From positions 1,488,001 to 1,552,000 of the forward strand of contig NZ_CP097332.1 in assembly GCF_023516435.1 (NCBI RefSeq): DNA of 64,000 bases, in the 5' to 3' direction. This document shows, piece after piece, positions 8,996 through 17,000 of the stretch. Position 1 is the first letter of the stretch, and every line of letters starts with the position of its first letter. The position numbers and the translations under genes are program-made. The notes under the pieces are model-generated. The model was given only the letters and a program-made list of their open reading frames with translations. It ran no database searches and was not told the DNA's origin. This DNA comes from Jatrophihabitans telluris (GTDB lineage: Bacteria; Actinomycetota; Actinomycetes; Mycobacteriales; Jatrophihabitantaceae).

Positions 8996-8996
8996 C

Positions 8997-9758
8997 ATGG
9001 GCTCGTTGACGGGCCTGAAGGCGCTCGTGACGGGTGGCGCCTCGGGCATCGGCCTGGCTATCGCGCAGGCCTTCGCCGCCGAGGGCGCCCGCGTCGCGGT
9101 GCTGGACCGGGCCGAGAGCCGGCCCGATGCGCTCGGGGCCGACTTCGTCTATCTGCCGGCCGACATCACCGACGACGCGGGCGTGCGTGCGGCGGTGCAG
9201 CAAGCCGCCGCCGAACTCGGTGGCTTGGACCTGCTCGTCAACAACGCCGGCATCGGGGCCCAGGGGGCCGTCGCGGACAGCACCGACGAGCAATGGCGGC
9301 AGGTACTGGACGTCAATGTCATCGGCACGGCGCGGGTATCGCGGGCGGCGTGGCCGTATCTGGTCGCCTCCGAGCACGCCGCCGTCGTCAACACCTCCTC
9401 GATCGCCGCCACCGCCGGTCTGCCGCAGCGTGCCGTGTACTCGGCCAGCAAAGGCGCGGTGCTGTCCTTGACCCGGGCCATGGCCGCAGACGGAATGGCC
9501 GACGGTATAAGGGTGAACGCCGTCAACCCAGGCACCGCTGACACGCCGTGGGTCGCGCGGCTGCTGGACTCGGCCGACGACCCGGCGGCCGAGCGGGCCG
9601 CTCTGCAGGCTCGTCAGCCGCACGGCAGGCTCGTTGCGGCCGAGGAGATCGCGCACGCCGTGGTCTACCTCGCCTCGCCCGGAGCCGGCTCGACCACCGG
9701 AGCCGAGATCGCTGTCGACGGAGGGATGGCCGGCCTGCGGTTGCGGCCTCGCGGATGA
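8997..9758 (+). CDS. Short-chain dehydrogenase, candidate 2-keto-3-deoxy-L-fuconate dehydrogenase
   Basis: A 253-residue SDR with TGGASGIG near the N-terminus, NNAG, an SSIAAT serine stretch, and Y148/K152 in YSASK. The start at 8997 is one base after the upstream stop and gives the standard SDR N-terminus; the longer frame back to 8859 lies inside the FAH gene and is rejected. In the L-fucose route an SDR oxidises 2-keto-3-deoxyfuconate at C4 just before the FAH-type hydrolase, and here the two genes are adjacent. The SDR at 943 is the competing candidate for that step. Confidence 0.88.
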   Translation: MGSLTGLKALVTGGASGIGLAIAQAFAAEGARVAVLDRAESRPDALGADFVYLPADITDDAGVRAAVQQAAAELGGLDLLVNNAGIGAQGAVADSTDEQWRQVLDVNVIGTARVSRAAWPYLVASEHAAVVNTSSIAATAGLPQRAVYSASKGAVLSLTRAMAADGMADGIRVNAVNPGTADTPWVARLLDSADDPAAERAALQARQPHGRLVAAEEIAHAVVYLASPGAGSTTGAEIAVDGGMAGLRLRPRG

Positions 9759-9789
9759 GCGGGAGTCGGCCTCGGTGGGAGCACCATCG

Positions 9790-10119
9790 ATGAAGCGCGT
9801 CGCCTCGGTCATCGGTCTCCGGCCGGACAAGCAGGCCGAATATCTTCAGCTGCATCAGGCCGTCTGGCCCGGCGTCCAGCAACGGCTGCGGGACTCACAC
9901 GTCACGAACTATTCGATCTTCCTGCGTGACGGCCTGCTCTTCAGCTACTTCGAATACGTCGGTGAGGACTACGAAGCCGATATGGCCGCCGTCGCCGCGG
10001 ATCGGCGGACACAGCGCTGGTGGGAACTCACCGACCCGTGTCAGCGGGCGCTGCCCAGCGCCGAGACCGGACAGCGCTGGGTCGAAGCTGTCGAGGTCTT
10101 TCGCCTGGACGAGCCGTGA
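9790..10119 (+). CDS. L-rhamnose mutarotase family protein
   Basis: A 109-residue protein of the RhaM/COG3254 family, which interconverts the alpha and beta anomers of L-rhamnose or related 6-deoxy sugars. Visible landmarks are the opening strand KRVASVIGLRPDKQAEY, LHQAVWPGVQQRL, NYSIFL, LLFSYFEYVG and QRWWELTDPCQ. ATG 9790 has GGGAG at 9777-9781. The stop overlaps the GTG start of the lactonase gene. Family members assist uptake-linked catabolism by supplying the anomer the dehydrogenase prefers. L-fucose-specific members of this family are known, so the sugar stays open. Confidence 0.87.
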   Translation: MKRVASVIGLRPDKQAEYLQLHQAVWPGVQQRLRDSHVTNYSIFLRDGLLFSYFEYVGEDYEADMAAVAADRRTQRWWELTDPCQRALPSAETGQRWVEAVEVFRLDEP

Positions 10120-11036
10120 CGGCCGGGTCGGACGGCTCGGACGGCTCGGACGGGTCGGACGGGTCGGACGGGTCAGACACCTCGGACGGGGCGGACGAGC
10201 TGATCGACGCCCATCATCACCTGTGGGACCTCACGGTCCGCCCGCAGCCGTGGACGGCAGAACTGCCGGTGCTCCAACGATCCTTCGACTTCGCTGAACT
10301 TCGACCCCACCTGCGCGCGGCCGGCGTCAGCGGCACGGTCCTGGTACACGCCGTCGCGAGCCTGGCCGAGACGCGGGAGCTGCTCGGCCTGGCGCACACC
10401 AATCCCGAAATCCTCGGTGTGGTCGGGTGGTTCGACCTTCGGTCACCTGATCTGGCAGCGACGTTGCAGGCGACGCGGCAGGGCCCCGGCGGGGACCGGC
10501 TGGTCGGAGCCCGGCACCAGTTGCAGATCGATCCCGACCCGCGGTGGCTGTCCCGCCCCGAGGTGATCAGCGGCCTCGCGGTCCTGGCCGAGCACGGGCT
10601 GAGCTACGACCTCGTGGTCTCGCCCGAGCAGCTGCCGCTGGTCACTTCCGTGGTCCGGCAACTGCCGCAGGTGCGTTTCGTACTCGACCACGGGGGTAAA
10701 CCACCGATCGCCGGCGGCGACCTGAGCGACTGGTCCCGTGACATCCACGCGCTGGCGCTGGCCGACAACGTCGCCGTGAAGCTGAGTGGTCTGGTCACCG
10801 AGGCCGACTGGGCGAGCTGGACGGTGGACGAGCTGGCCCCAGCCGTGAAGCACCTTCTGTCCTGCTTCGGGCCGAACCGCAGCATGATCGGATCCGACTG
10901 GCCGGTGTGCCTGCTCGCTGCCGACTACCTCCACGTCATCGAAGGCACGCGGTCGCTGCTCACCGAGCTGGACGCGGCCGATCGGGCCGCGGTGCTGTCG
11001 GGCACCGCCCGCGACTGGTACCGGTTGAGCCGATGA
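10116..11036 (+). CDS. Amidohydrolase family 2 lactonase, candidate L-fucono-1,5-lactonase
   Basis: A 306-residue TIM-barrel hydrolase of COG3618. The metal motif AHHHLWD follows an unusual N-terminal tail; later landmarks are LVGARHQLQ, FVLDHGGKP, VAVKLSGLVTEA and GSDWPVC. In oxidative L-fucose and L-rhamnose catabolism this family opens the sugar lactone. GTG 10116 overlaps the previous stop, and a frame extending further upstream lies inside the mutarotase gene. Residues 5-24 are an SDG tripeptide repeat encoded by 9-bp tandem repeats, which has no role in the fold and may vary in length. The stop overlaps the next ATG (ATGA). Confidence 0.87.
   Translation: MTAGSDGSDGSDGSDGSDGSDTSDGADELIDAHHHLWDLTVRPQPWTAELPVLQRSFDFAELRPHLRAAGVSGTVLVHAVASLAETRELLGLAHTNPEILGVVGWFDLRSPDLAATLQATRQGPGGDRLVGARHQLQIDPDPRWLSRPEVISGLAVLAEHGLSYDLVVSPEQLPLVTSVVRQLPQVRFVLDHGGKPPIAGGDLSDWSRDIHALALADNVAVKLSGLVTEADWASWTVDELAPAVKHLLSCFGPNRSMIGSDWPVCLLAADYLHVIEGTRSLLTELDAADRAAVLSGTARDWYRLSR
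10128..10199 (+). repeat. In-frame 9-bp tandem repeat in the lactonase gene
   Basis: Eight 9-bp units of TCGGACGGC/G type: units 1-5 and 7 match closely, units 6 (TCAGACACC) and 8 (GCGGACGAG) are degenerate. They encode a Ser-Asp-Gly linker at the start of the lactonase. The period is a multiple of three, so unit gain or loss would preserve the frame. Confidence 0.95.
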
Positions 11037-11986
11037 TCACCCGCCGTCTGGGCCGAACCGCGCTCACGGTCTCCGCGCTCGGATTCGGGGCCGCGTCGCT
11101 GGGCAATCTGTACCGCCCCGTCGATGAGGACACCGCGTTCGAGGCCGTGCAGACCGCCTGGGCCGCGGGTATCCGCTACTTCGACACCGCACCGCATTAC
11201 GGTCTGGGTCTGTCCGAGCGCCGGCTCGGTGACGCGCTGGCCGGCCGTCCCCGCGGCGAGTTCGTGCTGTCGACCAAGGTCGGCCGGCTGCTGGAACCGA
11301 ACCCGTCGCCGAGCGGATCCGATCTGGCCGGCAACGGCTTCGACGTCCCGGACGATCTCCTGCGGCGGTTCGACTTCAGTGGCGACGGGGTCCGCCGGAG
11401 CCTGGACGAGAGCCTCGGCCGGCTCGGACTGGACCGGATCGACGTCGTCTACGTCCACGATCCTGACGAGTACGTCGACCAGGCGATCATGCAGGCGATA
11501 CCGGCGTTGATCGACCTGCGCGACCAAGGGGTGATCGGTGCCGTCGGGGTCGGCATGAACCAGTGGCGGGCGCCGCTTCGGATGGTCAGCGAGACCGACC
11601 TCGACGTGGTGATGCTGGCGGGCCGCTGGACCCTGCTCGACCGCTCGGGGCGGCCGCTGCTGGACGCCTGCGCCGAGCGCGGGATCTCGGTGGTGGCCGC
11701 GGCGCCCTACAACTCCGGACTGTTGTCGACCGCCCGGCCGCCCGCCGACGCCATGTACGACTACCAGCCGGTGCCCGCCGCTGTGCTTGCCCGCGCGAAC
11801 CGGCTGGCCGATATCTGCCAACGGCACGCGGTGGCGCTTCCGGAGGCGGCCATCCAGTTCGGCCTGCGGCACCCGGCGGTCGCCTCCGTGGTGGTCGGCT
11901 GCCGGACGCCGGAGCAGGTGCACTCGACCGCCGAGCGATACCGCCGCGAGATCGACGAGCAGACCTGGTCGGAGCTAGAGGCCTGA
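11033..11986 (+). CDS. Aldo/keto reductase, candidate L-fucose (D-threo-aldose) 1-dehydrogenase
   Basis: A 317-residue AKR barrel protein. The catalytic tetrad is visible as D and Y in RYFDTAPHYG, K in STKVGRL and H in VVYVHDPDE. The C-terminal NADP-site region reads SVVVGCRTPEQV. The sequence style (GRTALTVSALGFGAASLGNLY at the start, insertion with NGFDVPDD) is that of D-threo-aldose 1-dehydrogenases, which oxidise L-fucose and related sugars to the lactone. ATG 11033 overlaps the lactonase stop by four bases, so the two steps are translationally coupled. It is the last gene of the + operon and meets a convergent reductase gene. Confidence 0.88.
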   Translation: MITRRLGRTALTVSALGFGAASLGNLYRPVDEDTAFEAVQTAWAAGIRYFDTAPHYGLGLSERRLGDALAGRPRGEFVLSTKVGRLLEPNPSPSGSDLAGNGFDVPDDLLRRFDFSGDGVRRSLDESLGRLGLDRIDVVYVHDPDEYVDQAIMQAIPALIDLRDQGVIGAVGVGMNQWRAPLRMVSETDLDVVMLAGRWTLLDRSGRPLLDACAERGISVVAAAPYNSGLLSTARPPADAMYDYQPVPAAVLARANRLADICQRHAVALPEAAIQFGLRHPAVASVVVGCRTPEQVHSTAERYRREIDEQTWSELEA

Positions 11987-12032
11987 GCTAGCTATCGGAC
12001 GAACGGGCCTGAATCCCGGTGCCGGCATACGG

Positions 12033-13085
12033 TCAGAGTCGTTGGCCGGCCGGTGCGGCGAATTCGTCCACGGCGTCGAGTTCGGCCTGTGACAGCGGCG
12101 GTTGGCGTAGGGCGGCGACGTTCGCTTCGAGCTGCGCGACGCTGCTCGCACCGATCAACGCGGAGGTGATCTCAGGCCGGCGCAGGACCCAGGCCAAGGC
12201 CAGCTGCGCCAGGGTGCGGTCACCGGCGCGGGCAACCTCGTTGAGCGCCCGCGAGCGCCGCAGGACGTCGTCGGCGGTGGCCTGATCGGCGGACAGAAAG
12301 CGGCTGTGCGTCGCCCGCGAACCAGCCGGCACCCCGTCGAGGTACCGATCGGTGAGCCGTCCTTGCGCCAGGGGAGAGAAGACGATCAGCCCCACGCCGC
12401 GTCGCGCGGCCGTCTCGATGATGTCCGGCTCGATGTGCCGGTCGAAGAGGGAGTGCACGGGTTGGTCTATGAGCAGCGGGGTGCCCAGGTCAGCCAGGAT
12501 GCCCGCTGCCCGGTCGAGGACCTCAGCCGGGTAGTTCGAGACACCGGCGTAGAGCGCCTTGCCGCTGCGCACGGCGGTGTCCAGCGCGCCCAGGGTCTCC
12601 TCCAACGGTGTGTCGGGGTCGTAGCGGTGGGAATAGAAGATGTCGACGTAGTTCAGGCCCATCCTGGTCAGGCTCTGGTCCAGGCTGGCGAGCAGGTACT
12701 TGCGGGACCCGCCGTCGCCGTAGGGCCCGGGCCACATGTCGTAGCCGGCTTTGGTGGAGACGATCAACTCGTCCCGGTGCCGGCCCAGGTCGCTGGCCAG
12801 CACCTGCCCGAACGTCGACTCGGCCGCGCCGTAGGGCGGACCGTAGTTGTTGGCGAGGTCGATGTGGGTCACGCCCAGATCGAACGCACGCCGCAAGATG
12901 GCGCGGGCGTTGTCCAGCGGGCGGTCCCCACCGAAGTTCTGCCACAAGCCGAGCGAGATCGCGGGCAGCTTCAGGCCGCTGGTGCCGCAGCGTCGGTAGC
13001 TCATCGCGTCGTAGCGGTCCTGCGCCGCTCGCCAGGACAGGTCGCGTTGATCCGGGGCGGGGTTGGGCGGCTCGGTTGCGGGCAT
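12033..13085 (-). CDS. Aldo/keto reductase, YghZ-like (L-glyceraldehyde 3-phosphate reductase type)
   Basis: A 350-residue AKR. The tetrad is D and Y in HIDLANNYGPP, K in VSTKAGYDMWPGPYG, and H in IFYSHRYDPDTP. The MWPGPYGDGGSRKYL segment and YRRCGTSGLKLPAISLGLWQNFG are typical of the YghZ/Kv-beta-like subgroup that reduces L-glyceraldehyde 3-phosphate and other aldehydes. The frame opens at 13199, but ATG 13085 has AGGA at about 8 bp and avoids a basic, proline-rich N-terminal extension. In sugar clusters these enzymes often reduce lactaldehyde or detoxify aldehydes; the substrate here is unknown. Confidence 0.88.
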   Translation of the reverse strand: MPATEPPNPAPDQRDLSWRAAQDRYDAMSYRRCGTSGLKLPAISLGLWQNFGGDRPLDNARAILRRAFDLGVTHIDLANNYGPPYGAAESTFGQVLASDLGRHRDELIVSTKAGYDMWPGPYGDGGSRKYLLASLDQSLTRMGLNYVDIFYSHRYDPDTPLEETLGALDTAVRSGKALYAGVSNYPAEVLDRAAGILADLGTPLLIDQPVHSLFDRHIEPDIIETAARRGVGLIVFSPLAQGRLTDRYLDGVPAGSRATHSRFLSADQATADDVLRRSRALNEVARAGDRTLAQLALAWVLRRPEITSALIGASSVAQLEANVAALRQPPLSQAELDAVDEFAAPAGQRL

Positions 13086-13201
13086 GGGATCGATCCTGCC
13101 CCATCCTCGGGCGAGCGGGGGGCGCGGCCCACCCGCGCGACCGAGCTGCGGGCCGGACGGCATGATGCTGGGCGGGGTCCACGACGGGCCCGGCCGCACC
13201 C

Positions 13202-13230
13202 GGCCAGACCAGGCCAGACCAGGCCGGCCT
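13202..13230. repeat. Short tandem repeat in a divergent intergenic region
   Basis: GGCCAGACCA occurs twice in tandem (13202-13211, 13212-13221), then a partial third copy. It lies 22 bp upstream of the cysteine hydrolase start, between two divergent genes. No regulatory meaning is evident. Confidence 0.6.
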
Positions 13231-13252
13231 GCACCTAACAGGGAGTCACACC

Positions 13253-13804
13253 GTGAGCAGAGCGTTGCTGATCATCGACATCCAGAACGACTACTTCGCC
13301 GGCGGGGCGTACCCCCTGGCCGCACCCGAGTCTGCGGCCGAGGTGGCCGCGCAGCTGCTCACGACTTTCCGCTCCACCGGCGAGGCCGTCGTCCACGTCC
13401 AGCACGTCTGGGACGAGCCCGAGGCCAGCTTCATGCGCCCGGGAACTGCCGGAGTGGACATTCACCCGAGCGTCCGTCCCCACGGCGACGAGCCGGTCGT
13501 GACCAAGGCCTACCCGAACGCGTTCCGCCAGACCGATCTCGATGCGCAGCTGCGCTCGTCGGACGTCGACGAACTCGTCGTCGTCGGCATGATGACGAGC
13601 ATGTGCGTCGATGCGACGGTCCGCGCGGCCGCCGACCTCGACTACCGGGTCACCGTCATCAGTGACGGCTGCGCGAACCCGGCGCTGGAATTCGCCGGTC
13701 GCACCGTCGAGGCCGAGGACGTGCACGCGGCTTTTCTCGCCGCGTTGGGCGACAGCTATGCCACCGTCTGCACCCTGTCGGAGTTCACGGCGGCTGCCCT
13801 CTGA
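13253..13804 (+). CDS. Cysteine hydrolase, isochorismatase-like family
   Basis: A 183-residue isochorismatase-fold hydrolase. The catalytic triad is D9 (IIDIQNDYF), K85 (VVTKAYPNAF) and C118 (TSMCVDATV). The family hydrolyses amides, ureides or isochorismate through a cysteine thioester. GTG 13253 is preceded by AGGGAG. It is divergent from the YghZ-like reductase. Nothing in the sequence fixes the substrate. A weak hairpin near 13839 (TGGCC GAAAG GGCCA) may end its transcript. Confidence 0.9.
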   Translation: MSRALLIIDIQNDYFAGGAYPLAAPESAAEVAAQLLTTFRSTGEAVVHVQHVWDEPEASFMRPGTAGVDIHPSVRPHGDEPVVTKAYPNAFRQTDLDAQLRSSDVDELVVVGMMTSMCVDATVRAAADLDYRVTVISDGCANPALEFAGRTVEAEDVHAAFLAALGDSYATVCTLSEFTAAAL

Positions 13805-14030
13805 GCATTTCGCCTCGCGCCCTCGCCGCGACGGCCGGTGTGGCCGAAAGGGCCAACGATGGCGGTCTGGGGCTTGCCTGCACCGGACACGCGGCTACGG
13901 TGAGGCGTGACCGGACACGCCGCCACGCCTTGTGACTCGGGAGTAGGGCCGCGATGTGACAACGTGTGGACGGCGTCTCGGCTTGGTCGGCCGGGCACCT
14001 GAGGTTCCTACTGCGTTCGGAGGCAACTGA

Positions 14031-17000
14031 ATGTTCACGCGGATCGCCATCGTCAATCGTGGTGAGGCGGCGATGCGGCTCATTCACGCCGTGCGTGACA
14101 TCAACGCCGAGGGTGGTCCGCAGATCGAAACCGTCGCCCTCTACACCGACGCCGAACGCAGCGCGATGTTCGTTCGCGAGGCTGATCTCGCCGTTCCGCT
14201 CGGCCCCGCGTCGGCGCGGCCGTACATCGACCTTGCCGTGTTGGAGCGCGCGCTGCGCAGTAGCGGCGCGGATGCCGTCTGGGTCGGCTGGGGATTCGTC
14301 GCCGAGGATCCGGCCTTCGCCGAACTCTGCGAGCGCATCGGAGTGAGCTTCATCGGCCCCAGCCCGGAGGCGATGCGCCGGCTCGGTGACAAGATCGGTT
14401 CCAAGCTGATCGCCGAGGAGGTCGGGGTACCCGTCGCGCCGTGGAGCCGCGGGCCGGTCGACTCCCTCGACGACGCTCGGGCGGCTGCGGCTCGCGTGGG
14501 CTATCCGCTGATGCTCAAGGCGACGGCCGGCGGCGGTGGCCGCGGCATCCGGGTCATCACGTCCGAGGACGAACTGGCCGAGGCCTATCAGCGCACGCGC
14601 GACGAGGCCGAGCGGGCCTTCGGAAGCGGCGTGGTCTTCCTCGAGCGGCTGGTGACCGGTGCCCGCCACGTCGAGGTCCAGGTCATCGCCGACGGCCAGG
14701 GGACCGCTTGGGCCGTCGGGGTCCGCGACTGCTCGGTGCAGCGCCGCAACCAGAAGGTCATCGAGGAGTCGGCCTCCCCGCTACTGAGCGCGGACCAGAC
14801 CGCGGAGCTCAAGAGCTCAGCCGAACGGCTGGCATTGGCGGTCGGCTATCGCGGTGCGGCCACGGTGGAATTCCTCTACCACCCGGGCGAGAAGTCCTTC
14901 GCCTTCCTCGAGGTCAACACTCGCCTGCAGGTCGAGCACCCCATCACCGAGGCGACCACGTCGATGGACCTGGTGAAGGCCCAGATCCACGTGGCCGCGG
15001 GCGGACGCCTGGAGGGTGAGCCGCCGGCCGAACTCGGGCACGCGGTGGAGGCCCGGCTCAACGCCGAGGATCCCGACCGTGACTTCGCCCCGGCGCCCGG
15101 GCGCATCATGCTGCTCGAACTGCCGGCCGGACCGGGCATCCGGGTCGACACCGGGGTCGCGGAGAACGACGTCATCCCCGCCGACTTCGACTCGATGATC
15201 GCCAAGATCATCGCCTACGGCCGGACCCGCAGCGAGGCGCTGGCCCGGCTGCGGCGGGCGGTGCGCGAGACGACCGTGCTCATCGACGGTGGCGCGACGA
15301 ACAAGAGCTTCCTGCTGGATCTGCTCGACGAACCCGAGGTGATCCAGGCCAGCGCGGACACCGGCTGGATCGATCGCGTGCGGGCGCAGGGCCGGCTGGT
15401 GTGGAACCAGCACTCCGGGGTGGCGCTGCTCGCGGCGGGCATCGAGGCCTACGAGGACGAGGAACGCATCGAGGTCACCCGGTTGCTCGACACTGCCCGG
15501 GGTGGTCGGCCCCAGGTGCAGCATTCGGTCAGCCGCAAGGTCGAGCTCAAGCTGCGAGGGGTGTCCTACCGCGTGGTGGTGGCGCGCATCGGTCCGCACC
15601 GGTTCCGGGTGACCGTAGGGCTGGCCGGCGTGCCGGGAGCCACCGGAGTTACCGAGGCCGGGCGCACCGTCGACACCGAGCTGGAGCGTCTGGACGACTA
15701 CCGCAGCCGTTTGACCGTCGAGGGTCGTCGGTTCCGCCTGGTGACTGCGACCTCCGGACCCGTGCATCTGGTCGAGGTCGACGGGGTGACCCATCGAGTG
15801 AGCCGGGACGAGGGCGGCGTGCTGCGTTCACCCGCACCGGCCCTCGTGGTGGCCACCCCCGCGGCGGTGGGCTCGCAGGTCGCCGCGGGCGCCCCGGTCC
15901 TCGTGCTGGAGAGCATGAAGATGGAGACGGTGCTGGCCGCACCCATCGCCGGCACGGTGCGCGAACTGCTGGTGTCGGTCGGCAGCCAGGTCGAGACGGG
16001 TGCGCCGCTGGTGCGCCTGGAGCCGGTGGCCGAGCCCAGTGATGTGGCCGCGACCGCCGCGGCCCGACCGTCCGCCGAGAGCAACGAGATCACCCTCGAC
16101 CTTCCGGTCGCGACCGGGCAGGCCAGCATCCGGGAGCGGCTGGTCGGCGGTCTCGCGGAGCTGACCGCGATGCAGCTGGGCTATGACATCGAGCGCGAGG
16201 ACGGCCGCGACACCCTGGCCGACTATCTCGCGGTTCGCGCTGAACTCGTCGCCGCCGGAGCTCCGCCGCTGGCGGAGGAGATCGAGCTGCTGCGCGTTTT
16301 CGCCGACTTCGCCGAGCTGTCGCGCAACCGGCCGGCGGGCGAGGAACTGCACATCGAGAACCGGGTCCACAGTCCGAAGGAGTATTTCCACACCTACCTG
16401 CAGAGCCTGGACCCCGAGCGGGGCGGCCTACCCGAGGAATTCCGCGCCAAGCTCAAGCGGGTGTTGCGTTACTACGGTGTCACCGAGCTCGACCGGACCC
16501 CTGAGCTGGAGGAGGCGGTCTTCCGGATCTTCCTCGCGCAACAGCGTTCGGCCCCGGATCTGCAGCTGGTGACGGTGATTCTGCAGCAGTGGCTGGCCGA
16601 ACCGACACCGACCGACGGGTTGTCCGTCGCCGCCCGCGAGACGCTGGACCGACTGGTGTTGGCGACCCAGCTGCGCTTCCCCGTGGCCGGTGACCTTGCG
16701 CGCAGCGTGCGGTTCCGGTGGTTCGACCAGCCGCAGGTCGACCGGGAACGGGCCTCGGTGCTTGCGGGCGTGCGGGCTGAGGTCGAGTACCTGTCCGCCC
16801 ACCGGGATGCCGCCGACTACGCCGCGCGGGTCGACGCACTTGCCGCGATCCCGGAACAGATCGTGCGCTTCGTGTCCGAGCGACTGGAAGAAGGCGGCCA
16901 CGACAGCGAGCCGTTGCTCGAGGTGCTCATCAAGCGGCACTACCGCGACCACGAACTGCACGACCTGGCCGACGGGTCGATGTCGGGCCGCCCGGTGGCC

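Noticed and set aside
6923-9049. Very long minus-strand open frame (about 708 codons) opposite the 649-residue protein and FAH genes
   Set aside because: High-GC antisense shadow. It has Gly/Arg/Val/Asp-rich composition, no recognisable domain and no ribosome-binding site, and the + strand genes carry clear motifs.
12306-13238. + strand open frame opposite the YghZ-like reductase
   Set aside because: No domain or ribosome-binding site; the minus-strand reductase has all four catalytic residues.
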